This document shows, in pieces, positions 27,183 through 35,438 of a stretch of 64,000 nt of DNA (position 1 is the first letter of the stretch; each line of letters begins with the position of its first letter). Location: assembly GCA_965223835.1 (NCBI GenBank), contig OZ245023.1, positions 1 to 64,000 of the forward strand, written 5' to 3'. A program made the position numbers and the translations under genes. The notes below the pieces were generated by a model. That model did not search any database. It had not been told where the DNA came from and saw only the letters and a program-made list of their open reading frames with translations. The DNA is from CAVYXZ01 sp965223835. Its GTDB lineage: Bacteria > Chloroflexota > Anaerolineae > Aggregatilineales > Phototrophicaceae.

Positions 27183-28376
27183 TTAGCGGAGTCGTTTGAG
27201 TTTGTTAGTAAGTATATCCATGTGCGGATGAAAATCACGTCCGGTGCCAATAACTGTCCCATTCATCGATGGCAATTGGCGCATCCCTTGTGGTAAATCA
27301 CCTTCTGATGGTGGCTCAGCCTTATCAACAAATACAGGAACTACGTGGATTTGCTTACTTTTGAGGGCGGTTTCTACTTCTATACGTACATAATCTTCTG
27401 TGCCCTCTTGACGTCTCTCGTTCAAAATCGACACCCAATTGGGGCCAATAATGACCAGCATGGCAAAACAATCTAGGAGTGTAAGATTGATGAAATTCTG
27501 AAAATTTACGCCAAAATCGATGGTGTCAACATCTAGGAAGACGTTCTTACGCCCGAATACCGGATACAAACGGTCATATATGCGCCCAGAGATCTGTGCT
27601 GAATCTGCTCGTCGGTAGGAAATAAAAACCTTTCGTGGTCCTAATCGCAGCAACCGAGTTGCAAAGCTCCTTGTGTAGTGTCGAATCACATTTGAAATTT
27701 TGTTTTGTTGATAAACACTAGCTTCGAAGTATTGAAACTGTAGATCATTTGGTTCGGGTGCGGCTTTACTGTCTTGTTCTAGCCAATGCTTTACTTGTTC
27801 TATTTCGTAGGTATTTAATAACAAACCATGATGGTAACCGGAATGTACCCATTCTTTTGCTCGCTCCAATAAGCGAGTATGTGCCTTTACATAATCTAGA
27901 TCAGTATTGATAACATGCATAAGGTTTTTGAAGTCAGTATCGAAATTCTGATCCTCTGTAAAATATATCCAATTGTAACGTTCAATATATTCCCAATTCG
28001 CACGTGCTAGAGTGAATAAATTGCGCCCGTCTAACATATCACTTATTTGTGTATTAGGAGTGAATGATTCAAAGTAGGCAAGTCCTTCCTCAAAATGGAC
28101 TCTCTCAAAAATGATCGGGATAATACGTTTTGCATAGTTGCGCGCATGTGCAAGCTCTATTTGACACAAGGGTGACTGCATGTATGATGGCGATATAATT
28201 GCGACAAAGTTATCTGCGTTTTCAATACCAGCGCAGATTTCCGCCCACCAATTTGCCGCAAAGGGGATGTTCTGCCAATCGATCCAGGTGTCTCGTCCTA
28301 CTGCGTGCAAATTATTAAGTAATCGTTTAGCAAAAACTCTATCCGTCCTAGTATAGCTAATGAATACATCGTTCAA
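27183..28376 (-). CDS. tandem TIR-domain protein
   Basis: A 397-residue cytoplasmic protein with two TIR domains of different subtypes. TIR1 spans about residues 1-110 (DVFISYTRTDRVFAK; CQIELAHA with the NADase-position Glu at about 74). A linker follows whose text (DYVKAHTRLLERAKEW...LLLNTYEIEQVKHWLEQ) is the connector usually found between TIR and WD40 or membrane parts in large TIR proteins. TIR2 spans about 265-397 (KVFISYRRADSAQISGRIYD; RIEVETAL). The open frame extends upstream, but TTG 28376 is preceded by AAGGAGG 9 bases away and begins the TIR domain exactly. The gene is AT-richer than its neighbours. An NAD-cleaving or signalling role in defence is plausible. Confidence 0.8.
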   Translation of the reverse strand: MNDVFISYTRTDRVFAKRLLNNLHAVGRDTWIDWQNIPFAANWWAEICAGIENADNFVAIISPSYMQSPLCQIELAHARNYAKRIIPIIFERVHFEEGLAYFESFTPNTQISDMLDGRNLFTLARANWEYIERYNWIYFTEDQNFDTDFKNLMHVINTDLDYVKAHTRLLERAKEWVHSGYHHGLLLNTYEIEQVKHWLEQDSKAAPEPNDLQFQYFEASVYQQNKISNVIRHYTRSFATRLLRLGPRKVFISYRRADSAQISGRIYDRLYPVFGRKNVFLDVDTIDFGVNFQNFINLTLLDCFAMLVIIGPNWVSILNERRQEGTEDYVRIEVETALKSKQIHVVPVFVDKAEPPSEGDLPQGMRQLPSMNGTVIGTGRDFHPHMDILTNKLKRLR

Positions 28377-28437
28377 GATTTTTTCCCTCCTTCTAATTGA
28401 TGCGCATGTGCAACGGGTCATCCAGCCAACTTTTCTA

Positions 28438-28833
28438 TCAGAATAAATTGGCGTGGACATGCGGTGCGTATTCGATTTGCCACTGCCTGATTTTCGCCAT
28501 TTCGACAGACATCGTAGTTGTTTGTGTATCTAAGAACCTGTTTGAATATTCACCTGCGGCCCGGATCGCAGCTGGTGAGTAATCGAAACTGACTTTGGTC
28601 GCGATGAACGCCCGGTCACGATAGCCGTTTTTCAGCGCCTTCCCCACCGTTGTTTCACTGGTGCGATAGGCCTGGGCCGTATCAATCAACGTCATGCCGT
28701 TGTCAATGGCGACCTGAATCGTCTTGATCGCATTCTGTTCGCCGACATGGCCCATACCCCCACCCAACGGCCAGGCACCCAGGCCGATGACTGGAATATC
28801 GGGACCGCCCTGCCCCAGTTGTCGAGTTTCCAT
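28438..28833 (-). pseudogene. aldo/keto reductase, 3'-truncated
   Basis: From ATG 28833 (GGGGAG 8 bases upstream) the protein reads like an aldo/keto reductase N-terminus: METRQLGQGGPDIPVIGLGA, the substrate-site DTAQAY with Asp and Tyr, then AFIATKVSF with the catalytic Lys. Homology stops after about 95 residues (DYSPAAIRAA), and 36 unrelated residues follow before the stop. Normal members have about 320 residues, so two-thirds of the barrel and the catalytic His region are missing. The break lies just upstream of the tandem-TIR gene, which may have arrived with the event that removed the rest. Confidence 0.8.
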
Positions 28834-28883
28834 ATAGTGACTCCCCTGCTTTTTAAAAACATTCGTGCCCGCTTGCATCGCGC

Positions 28884-29435
28884 CTATTTCGGCCTGGTGA
28901 CTTTCTCGGCCAAAGCCTGCAATTTAAGAACGGTATTCCAATTACGGGCCGTGCCAACCACGTTGAGTTTGCTTTCAACCACATTGTTACTCAATTTTGA
29001 TTGACCCACACCCTCCACATAATCGGTGAAAATTTCGTCACCTGCAAACCGGACACGCTCAACCCCGGTGTGCCATTCATTGAATGCATCGATCAATTCA
29101 GAGTCGGGAGCAGACCGCAAAAATGTGACCAGCAACCATTTGCCGACGACATCTTCCTGAGCAAAAGGATTATTCTTAATTGTGGTATTCAATTCTGCCT
29201 GGGTTCGCATGATGATTTTTGACTCGAAGCCAAATGTAGCTTGGATTGCCGGTTCAATGGTTTCAACCAACCGACCCGGGTCGGCTTCATCCGATTGAAA
29301 CACGACATTGCCACTCGCCAGCAAGGTCTGGGCATTTTGAATGCCCAATGAGGCAAACATGTCGCGCAGCGCCGCCATTTTCATGCGCGTGCCAGTAACA
29401 TTGATCCCCCGCAGTAAACAGATATAAACCGGCAT
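28884..29435 (-). CDS. DUF1697 domain-containing protein
   Basis: A 183-residue protein matching the DUF1697 family throughout: YICLLRGINVTG at the N-terminus, LRDMFASLGIQNAQTLLASGNVVFQS, FGFESKIIMRT, NPFAQED and the C-terminal NWNTVLKLQALA. The family folds as a small alpha-beta protein and its function is unknown. ATG 29435 is used since it starts the conserved region and lies 4 bases downstream of the preceding oxidoreductase stop, so the two are probably co-transcribed. Confidence 0.88.
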   Translation of the reverse strand: MPVYICLLRGINVTGTRMKMAALRDMFASLGIQNAQTLLASGNVVFQSDEADPGRLVETIEPAIQATFGFESKIIMRTQAELNTTIKNNPFAQEDVVGKWLLVTFLRSAPDSELIDAFNEWHTGVERVRFAGDEIFTDYVEGVGQSKLSNNVVESKLNVVGTARNWNTVLKLQALAEKVTRPK

Positions 29436-29439
29436 GACT

Positions 29440-30504
29440 TCACTTTCTACTCGTTGATATATTTCCCTGCATGAGTACATAGTCTTCGATAGCGGCAACA
29501 TCAGCCGGTGAAAAGCCTGCACTCAGATCGAAACGATCGCGCTGTAACGACGACCCATAGCCGGCAAACATTACATCGGCATTGGCAGCGGCGACCCCGA
29601 CGCGAGTCGGGAAACTACGCCAATCACGTTTTTCCAGCGTCAATGTTTCGTGCAGGTCAATGAACAGGGCGGTTTGCGCCTCCCCGTCATTTTGCGGCCA
29701 ACCGGTAAAGCCCGATGAGAATTCGCCCTCCAGCCATAACTGCCAGCCTTGATTCAACGAGACCCACAGCCGCCCGCGCTCACCGATCACCTCAATCTGT
29801 TGCTGATACCAGTACACATCCTCACCCGGCACGGCGGCAGCGGATGGTCCGGCATTCAGATGGAGACGAGCCGCGTCCAATCCCACCGTAGCCGCGGTGT
29901 CGGCGGGTACAAAAAAGTCGCCATAATGGGCCTCCCCTACGCAGGTTGCTAGCACCCATTGCGGTGTCGACAACCCACTCAGTCGGGCGGCTTTCAGCGC
30001 CAGGTCGAGGATATGGGGTCCCTGATCGAGAATCATGGTGCGCGTGCTGGCCCGCAGCAATCGTACTTCCCCCAGTTCACGATTTTCCAGCAGTTTCCAG
30101 AAGCGCTGCCAATGTGGCATCCATTGATATTGCGTATTCACCGCAATCAGCTGATCTTCGCCCAACGTGCGGAGGCGACTATTTTCGCTGGGCGTCAGCG
30201 ACATCGGTTTTTCGTTGAGCATGGCCGGCGCACCGGCTGCAATCGCCGCTTCGATAATTGGCAGCCGGATCTCAGGCCGGGTAATGATCGTGACCAGATC
30301 AGGTTGTTCCGTCTCAATCATCTGGCGGAGATCGGCGTAACGTTGCTGCACGCCAAAGCGTTGCCCTAATGCATTGAGTTTATCCGGGTGATGGTCGCAT
30401 AAACCAACCATCTCTATTACCCCACTGGTTCGCATGGCCTCTAATAATACCGGTGCTCGTGGTCCACAACCAATCTGGGCAACCCGGAGTTTTTGTTCAG
30501 TCAT
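29440..30504 (-). CDS. Gfo/Idh/MocA family oxidoreductase
   Basis: A 354-residue NAD(P)-dependent sugar or cyclitol oxidoreductase. The Rossmann motif is VAQIGCGPRAPVLLEAM, and the family EKP motif (NEKPMS) with its catalytic Lys is intact, as is a His in GPHILDLA. It is not close to the apiose dehydrogenase-like gene 1 kb away. ATG 30504 has AAGGA about 9 bases upstream. The substrate is unknown. It is transcribed together with the DUF1697 gene. Confidence 0.85.
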   Translation of the reverse strand: MTEQKLRVAQIGCGPRAPVLLEAMRTSGVIEMVGLCDHHPDKLNALGQRFGVQQRYADLRQMIETEQPDLVTIITRPEIRLPIIEAAIAAGAPAMLNEKPMSLTPSENSRLRTLGEDQLIAVNTQYQWMPHWQRFWKLLENRELGEVRLLRASTRTMILDQGPHILDLALKAARLSGLSTPQWVLATCVGEAHYGDFFVPADTAATVGLDAARLHLNAGPSAAAVPGEDVYWYQQQIEVIGERGRLWVSLNQGWQLWLEGEFSSGFTGWPQNDGEAQTALFIDLHETLTLEKRDWRSFPTRVGVAAANADVMFAGYGSSLQRDRFDLSAGFSPADVAAIEDYVLMQGNISTSRK

Positions 30505-30688
30505 CGCATTGAGTCCTTGTTGGAACGCGGTGCGAGTGTACTGCAAATGGAGGTTGCTGTCGATTCAATATGACAACGTTTGTATCCCCCAAATGACCCA
30601 TAAAAAAATACGTCGGTTAGTTCATGCGCTTGACGTGTTCGTCCATTAGAATGTTGGTGTACCGTCAAATAAGTGATGGGAGCAAACA

Positions 30689-31366
30689 ATGCAATTTAAG
30701 AAAAATGCGCAAGTCTATAGTTCAGACAATCAGGATATTGGTCGTCTTGAACGGGTGGTCATGGATCCCGGTACTCAAAAAGTAAGCCATATTGTTGTGC
30801 GACAGGGGTTATTTTTCACCGAAGATAAGGTGATCCCGGTCGATTATGTTGAGCAGGCCGATGGTGACAACATCAACCTCAGTCACCATAGCGATTCTTT
30901 GCAAAAATTGCCGAAGTTTGAAGCAGTTCAGCATGTCCCGATTGAGCAGCAAGATATGGAAGACTTTCAGGTTGAGGTCGAGGATGGTCCTTTCTATATG
31001 TACTGGAATCCACCGATGGGTGCGGCCCCTTATTATGGCATCCCGCCCGTGCCGACACAGGAAACTGCACCCCAACATCCTTATTATGTGGAGCGCACGA
31101 CGCAGAATATTCCTGAAGGTACGATTGCGCTGGAAGAAGGCGGACATGTTGAAAGTTCAGATGGGGAACATGTAGGTAACATTGAACGTATTTATGTCGA
31201 CCCGCAGACGAATTATGCGACTCACATTTTGATCTCGCAGGGCTTCTTTTTGCGGGAAACCCGCTGGGTCCCCACCACCTGGTTCAGGACAGTCTCCGAA
31301 GACAAGGTTTATCTGGCTGTCAGCGCAGCCACGATTGAGCGAATGCCAACTTCCGAAAAGGCCTAG
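30689..31366 (+). CDS. PRC-barrel protein with two repeats
   Basis: A 225-residue protein containing two PRC-barrel-like repeats: residues 1-75 (VYSSDNQDIGRLERVVMDP...VSHIVVRQG) and about 145-225 (VESSDGEHVGNIERIYVDP...ATHILISQG), joined by a Pro/Tyr-rich linker. Each has the pattern of a beta barrel followed by an acidic turn. PRC-barrel proteins regulate photosystem, RNA or membrane assembly, but stand-alone double forms in Chloroflexota are uncharacterised. GGGAG is 7 bases before the ATG and a terminator follows. Confidence 0.85.
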   Translation: MQFKKNAQVYSSDNQDIGRLERVVMDPGTQKVSHIVVRQGLFFTEDKVIPVDYVEQADGDNINLSHHSDSLQKLPKFEAVQHVPIEQQDMEDFQVEVEDGPFYMYWNPPMGAAPYYGIPPVPTQETAPQHPYYVERTTQNIPEGTIALEEGGHVESSDGEHVGNIERIYVDPQTNYATHILISQGFFLRETRWVPTTWFRTVSEDKVYLAVSAATIERMPTSEKA

Positions 31367-31383
31367 TGCCAGATAATCAAACC

Positions 31384-31418
31384 AGAGGTCGGTCAGTTGA
31401 TCGGCCTCTTTTGTTTTT
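31384..31418 (+). terminator. intrinsic terminator of the PRC-barrel gene
   Basis: AGAGGTCGGT pairs with ATCGGCCTCT across a 6-base loop (two G-T pairs), followed by TTTGTTTTT. It lies 18 bases after the stop and just before the convergent oxidoreductase stop. Confidence 0.85.
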
Positions 31419-31426
31419 AAAAGTCC

Positions 31427-32455
31427 TCAATGCTGAAAATGCAACACCTGATCGTTGGCCGCCGCTTCATAAGCTCCAAAATAAAGCTGGCAGGTCTTGA
31501 GATTATCGGCGCTGGTGGTTTCCGCCTGCCCGCTGCCATTCAATCCTGCCAGCAGGTTCGCCTGACAGGCCGGAATCGCGCTGTGAATGACAGCATAAGC
31601 CGGGTCGGCCCAGGCATAACGCGGCGGTGGATGGCGTCGTGCCAGGGTGCCGTTGGCCGTCGTCTCCCGGATCCAGAAATCAGGACCGAGTTCCAGAAAT
31701 CCCTGATCGCCCTCAACATAAATGTAAGTTTCCGGGAAGCGTTCAATCTCGGTGCGGCTGGCGTAGCTCATCTCACACGTTACGGTGATGTTCGCCCCCA
31801 TGTTCAGCATGACCGTCGCCACATCTTCGCCCTTGATGTCCGGGTGAATGCGGTGAATCTGACAGTAAAGGTTGTGGGCCTCGCCGAAAAGAAAGCGTGC
31901 CGTATCCAGAATATGGCTGCCGATGTCAGTCAAGATAAATTGTTCCAGGTCTTTGAGAAAAGGCTGATTGTCGAATACGGGGAAGCTACAGGCGTAATGG
32001 ATGCGGGCGCGAAACGGTTGGCCGATATGCCCGCTGTCGAGCGCTTGCTTCAATTGGCGCAATGGGTGCTGCCAGCGCCAGTTTTCGTGTACCAGCAATT
32101 GCACCCCGGCCTGCTGGCACGTCTTAACCATTGCCGCCGCCTCTGCCAGATCAATGCCCAGTGGCTTCTGGCAAATGGCGTTTAACTGGTGGGCTGCGGC
32201 CATTTCCACGAGGGGTCGATGGGTTGCAACCGGCGTCACGATGTCGATGAAATCAAGTTTTTCCTGATGAAGTAGCTGCTCAGGGTCGGTATACACCGCC
32301 GGGATTTGAAACGCCGCCGCGCGAGTCTCAGCCTTTTCGCGTACCGGATCGCAGATCGCCACACAGGTTACGCCATCAAGTTCTTGCCAGCCCGCCAGTT
32401 GATACTGTGACCAGAACCCTGCCCCCAGCATGGCGAATCGCAGTGGTTCGGTCAT
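31427..32455 (-). CDS. apsD: probable D-apiose dehydrogenase (Gfo/Idh/MocA family)
   Basis: A 342-residue oxidoreductase, likely NAD-dependent D-apiose 1-dehydrogenase giving D-apionolactone. Seen directly: Rossmann motif MLGAGFWSQYQLAGW, the EKP-site variant CQKPLG, HENWRWQHP, DIGSHILDTARFLFGE and HPPPRYAWADPAY. The name rests on resemblance to characterised ApsD, together with the adjacent ApnL- and ApnO-like genes that supply the next steps. It starts 2 bases downstream of the apnO-like stop with GAAGGG upstream, so translation is coupled. It is the last gene of the operon and faces a shared terminator. Confidence 0.8.
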   Translation of the reverse strand: MTEPLRFAMLGAGFWSQYQLAGWQELDGVTCVAICDPVREKAETRAAAFQIPAVYTDPEQLLHQEKLDFIDIVTPVATHRPLVEMAAAHQLNAICQKPLGIDLAEAAAMVKTCQQAGVQLLVHENWRWQHPLRQLKQALDSGHIGQPFRARIHYACSFPVFDNQPFLKDLEQFILTDIGSHILDTARFLFGEAHNLYCQIHRIHPDIKGEDVATVMLNMGANITVTCEMSYASRTEIERFPETYIYVEGDQGFLELGPDFWIRETTANGTLARRHPPPRYAWADPAYAVIHSAIPACQANLLAGLNGSGQAETTSADNLKTCQLYFGAYEAAANDQVLHFQH

Positions 32456-32457
32456 GC

Positions 32458-33303
32458 TTAACCCTTCACGCTGTCGGTGATCTCGGCGACGCTCTGGCGA
32501 ATCTTATCGAGATCAAAAACGTTAGACTTCCAGTCTGGCAGCATCAGGCTTTCAATGCCCTTATCCATTGCCAGTTGGGCACCATCGGAAACCGGGAATC
32601 CGGCGATGCCAAACACAATGGCGGTTTCGGTACGGATATGACCAGAAAGGAAGGCCCAGGCTGCTTCTTCCGGTACGCCCATTTTCACCACTTCGTCATA
32701 GGCCTGCTTCAGGATGCCGATGAGTGCCAGCGAGGTCGATTCCACCAGCGCTGGTTCCAGTATCGCCATCTGCTCCAGCGTAATCCGATGCGATTTAATG
32801 ATTGGTCCGAACAAAGCAATCGCCAGCGCTTCGCCCTGCGCATAATCTTCTTCCGGCCCATGATGCAACGCGCAGACCAGATGCTGGGCCGCGATGCCGC
32901 CAAACCAATCTTGCTGGGCCGCGGGGTCGGTTTCATTATTGAACAGCGGCGGATGACAGGGATGGGCCACGAAATAGGTCAGATCCGCGCGGATCGGCAT
33001 GACCTCGGCGTAGGCTGCCGCCGGGTCCAACCCCATGACCATTGCGCCCGGTTGCATCAGCGGCACAATGTCGTGCGTAATTTTGCCGATCAGCTTGTCC
33101 GGCAACGCCAGCACGACAATATCGGCAGCGGCGACGGCTTCGGCTTGCGGCACCGGCGAATAACCGCGCGCTTCAACTTCTTTGATGCCCGCCGCGCCCA
33201 CTTCCACACACAGCAGGTCATAGTCGAAATTGCCCGCCAGCTTATCGATGCCGCGGGTCCCCATCTTGCCGCCCGCGCCCATTAATGCAACTTTTTGCGT
33301 CAT
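32458..33303 (-). CDS. apnO: probable D-apionate oxidoisomerase
   Basis: A 281-residue enzyme of the PGDH_C-type family that carries D-apionate to 3-oxo-isoapionate. The N-terminal NAD-binding motif is VALMGAGGKMGTRG; conserved landmarks are VALALPDK-like VVLALPDKLIG, FVAHPCHPPLFNNE, HHGPEEDYAQGE, RITLEQMAILEPALVES and the C-terminal HIRTETAIVFG. ATG 33303 has AGGGA upstream; an open frame extends 36 codons further but lacks family similarity. It sits between the lactonase-like and dehydrogenase-like genes, which is the pathway context expected. Confidence 0.8.
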   Translation of the reverse strand: MTQKVALMGAGGKMGTRGIDKLAGNFDYDLLCVEVGAAGIKEVEARGYSPVPQAEAVAAADIVVLALPDKLIGKITHDIVPLMQPGAMVMGLDPAAAYAEVMPIRADLTYFVAHPCHPPLFNNETDPAAQQDWFGGIAAQHLVCALHHGPEEDYAQGEALAIALFGPIIKSHRITLEQMAILEPALVESTSLALIGILKQAYDEVVKMGVPEEAAWAFLSGHIRTETAIVFGIAGFPVSDGAQLAMDKGIESLMLPDWKSNVFDLDKIRQSVAEITDSVKG

Positions 33304-33394
33304 ATCATTTCCCTTTTTTGTTTCATGTAGTATTGCAACCTCCTCCTTTTGGTAGAACGAGACTCCTCCTAAGCACATTGGGGGGAGGCTGGAT

Positions 33395-33412
33395 AGTGGG
33401 TTTAAACCCACT
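33395..33412. repeat. perfect 18-bp palindrome in the apiose operon
   Basis: AGTGGGTTTAAACCCACT is a loopless perfect palindrome lying between the lactonase-like and oxidoisomerase-like genes. It could be an operator, an mRNA-processing hairpin or the end of a dispersed repeat. A CT-rich/GA-rich pair (CCTCC and GGAGG) lies nearby at 33365-33387. Confidence 0.6.
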
Positions 33413-33443
33413 GTTTTCCGCTCAGATTGTGTAACGTCATTTA

Positions 33444-35339
33444 TTATGTATCAATCCACGCCACCGCATACGGCAGCAGTTTGATCTGGTCGCCACTGAA
33501 CGCCGTGCCCGGTGCTGCCAGGAAAACTTCAGGCTCCCGCATGGCTGCCGCAGCGTTCGTCTCGTCTAACACCTTGACTGTTCCTTGCGTCGCCGGGATT
33601 CGAATCGTCTGTGGCTCACCGGTCAGATTCGCCAGTAGCATGCGCGTGTTGTCGCCTTTGCGCAGCACCAGGCTTTCGAATAGCAGCGGTGCGCTTGATT
33701 GGCTGACGACCACTGTGCCGCCAGCAAATGCCCCCACTGCTGCCAGAACCTGGTACAACGGATAAACATTGCCCACATTAACGGGGAATCGCGGATGCTG
33801 CGACCCATCGGCACTATCCATCACGCCGTACCAGCCAGTAGTCTCATAATATGTAACGCTCTGCACGCCACTTTCCGCCAGATACTTAATGCTACCCAGC
33901 GTCCAGCCTGCACCAAAAAGTGACATCGGGCGGGGGTCAACGCGTGGTGGCAGGTCGCCAGCAGCAACACGTGGTTCCGGTCCGGTCGCGTTCGGATTGC
34001 GGCGCATCTTCAGCGTAACCGGGCTGATGGTAATTGGTTTGCCGTTGCTGAACTGTTGGGCGCTGTCAACGGTGGTGGCCTGGGCCGCTAACGTTTCAAC
34101 CAGATCAAGGTTAGCGAAGGCATGAACTTGCGGATTGAGCGAATACGTCACAAAATCCACATCGTCGATGGGTGGGCGTTCGCGGTTGAGTTCGGTGAAG
34201 AAGTAATCCGTCCCGGCTCCAATCGGCGCACCTAGATCCCCCAGATGTTCTCGTGCCAACTGCACCCATTGCGCCGAGGTCGTTTTTTCATCCGTGTGAA
34301 AGATCAACCAGTGGGCAAGCGGCGGCTGCAAGTCGTCAATGATTCCTCGCAGGACCTTGAGTTCTTCAGCGGCATTGTCGCTGACAAACACGGCGATTTC
34401 CAGCTTTACGCCGATAGCCTGCGCTTCGCGGGTAGCTTGCTCCAAGAGACCAGTATAAGAAGCATGCTCAAGCCACAAATCAACACGCAAGTGTGTCAAA
34501 CGAAGTGCCTGGAATCGGTTTCTTATTTTCCGTTTCGCCAACGGCTTGTGATGTGATGCACTCCCCAACCCTATCGCGGGCAATGGCACAGTTTGATCGC
34601 TGATCGTGAGGGTCAGCGGCGCGGCTTCGGTGCTGATTTCCGGGATTGTGCCATGCAGCTTCACGGTAATTGTCTGCGAGATTTTCGTTCCCGATTCCAC
34701 CATCACTGGAAAGGGTAAGTCCAGCGGCGTGCAGTACGTTTTATATGAGGCGTCGGTCCAATTGCGCTGATCCTCCATCTCGAAGGTGTCGCCTTCCATC
34801 AGGACTTCCGCTCGAACGCCCGGCATGACCTCATGCGTGATACTGCGCATCGCAAAAAACGGCTGGTGCGGCGAGATGTGCTGCGGGAACTGTCCGCCTG
34901 TTAATGACCCATCGACATGCTGCACCGTGCAATCCAGCCCGGCGCAGTTCGTCGGATGCAACACGCAAAAGCCGATGCGATTGCGGCGAAAGGTGGAACG
35001 CGCTTCACCGTCGAAGCTGAACGTGATTGTGCCGTCGGCGGTTCCGGTGATGCGCCCCTGCCAGACAAAATTGATGTCGTTTTGAAGATGCTCGACATTG
35101 AAAATGACCTGAAACGAATCGGATTGGGTTTCGACTTGCTCATTGCTGATCTGCGGCGCAATCGTTTCCCAGTTGTGATCGCGCACGGCGGCATACACCC
35201 GGCGCAAAATCTCGTGTTCGCCCAGTTTGATGTACCGTATGTCACCAGCGGCATACGACACCGAGAGCGGTCCGGCCTGTAAAAGGGTTCCAGCGGACGG
35301 TGCCTGGGACGCGCCAAAATAAAGTATATTTCTATCCAT
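33444..35339 (-). CDS. apnL: probable D-apionate lactonase
   Basis: A 631-residue protein matching, in length and N-terminal text, the D-apionate lactonase family that opens D-apionolactone to D-apionate. Landmarks are the N-terminal ILYFG/AGPLSVSYAAGDIRYIKLG and VRDHNWETIAPQISN, then TFEMEDQRNWTDASYKTY, a C-terminal TIM-barrel-like half with AHWLIFHTDEKT and a WYGVMDS-type loop. There is no signal peptide, so it is cytoplasmic. ATG 35339 begins the conserved part; the frame extends 15 codons upstream without support. It follows the GntR gene by 100 bases and a candidate operator. Confidence 0.82.
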   Translation of the reverse strand: MDRNILYFGASQAPSAGTLLQAGPLSVSYAAGDIRYIKLGEHEILRRVYAAVRDHNWETIAPQISNEQVETQSDSFQVIFNVEHLQNDINFVWQGRITGTADGTITFSFDGEARSTFRRNRIGFCVLHPTNCAGLDCTVQHVDGSLTGGQFPQHISPHQPFFAMRSITHEVMPGVRAEVLMEGDTFEMEDQRNWTDASYKTYCTPLDLPFPVMVESGTKISQTITVKLHGTIPEISTEAAPLTLTISDQTVPLPAIGLGSASHHKPLAKRKIRNRFQALRLTHLRVDLWLEHASYTGLLEQATREAQAIGVKLEIAVFVSDNAAEELKVLRGIIDDLQPPLAHWLIFHTDEKTTSAQWVQLAREHLGDLGAPIGAGTDYFFTELNRERPPIDDVDFVTYSLNPQVHAFANLDLVETLAAQATTVDSAQQFSNGKPITISPVTLKMRRNPNATGPEPRVAAGDLPPRVDPRPMSLFGAGWTLGSIKYLAESGVQSVTYYETTGWYGVMDSADGSQHPRFPVNVGNVYPLYQVLAAVGAFAGGTVVVSQSSAPLLFESLVLRKGDNTRMLLANLTGEPQTIRIPATQGTVKVLDETNAAAAMREPEVFLAAPGTAFSGDQIKLLPYAVAWIDT

Positions 35340-35353
35340 TATTAACCTTGCAC

Positions 35354-35365
35354 ATTGTATGCAAT
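35354..35365. promoter_or_regulatory. candidate FCD-GntR operator
   Basis: ATTGTATGCAAT is an imperfect inverted repeat 15 bases upstream of the lactonase start. It resembles the TTGTATACAA-type sites bound by many FCD-subfamily GntR regulators, and the GntR gene is directly upstream. A related but looser site lies at 36172-36186. Confidence 0.45.
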
Positions 35366-35438
35366 AATTCCATGAGTGCAGCAAACAACCGCAAACTGTG
35401 CTGCCTGCTTTTAGCGAAGCATGTATTTCAGTGAGAGT

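Noticed and set aside
28397..28582. 61-codon plus-strand frame across the aldo/keto reductase break
   Set aside because: Antisense to the truncated gene and without a start signal.
31430..32185. 251-codon plus-strand open frame
   Set aside because: Antisense to the apiose-dehydrogenase-like gene, which has clear family motifs.
32407..33285. 292-codon plus-strand open frame
   Set aside because: Antisense shadow of the oxidoisomerase gene; no known domain and skewed composition.
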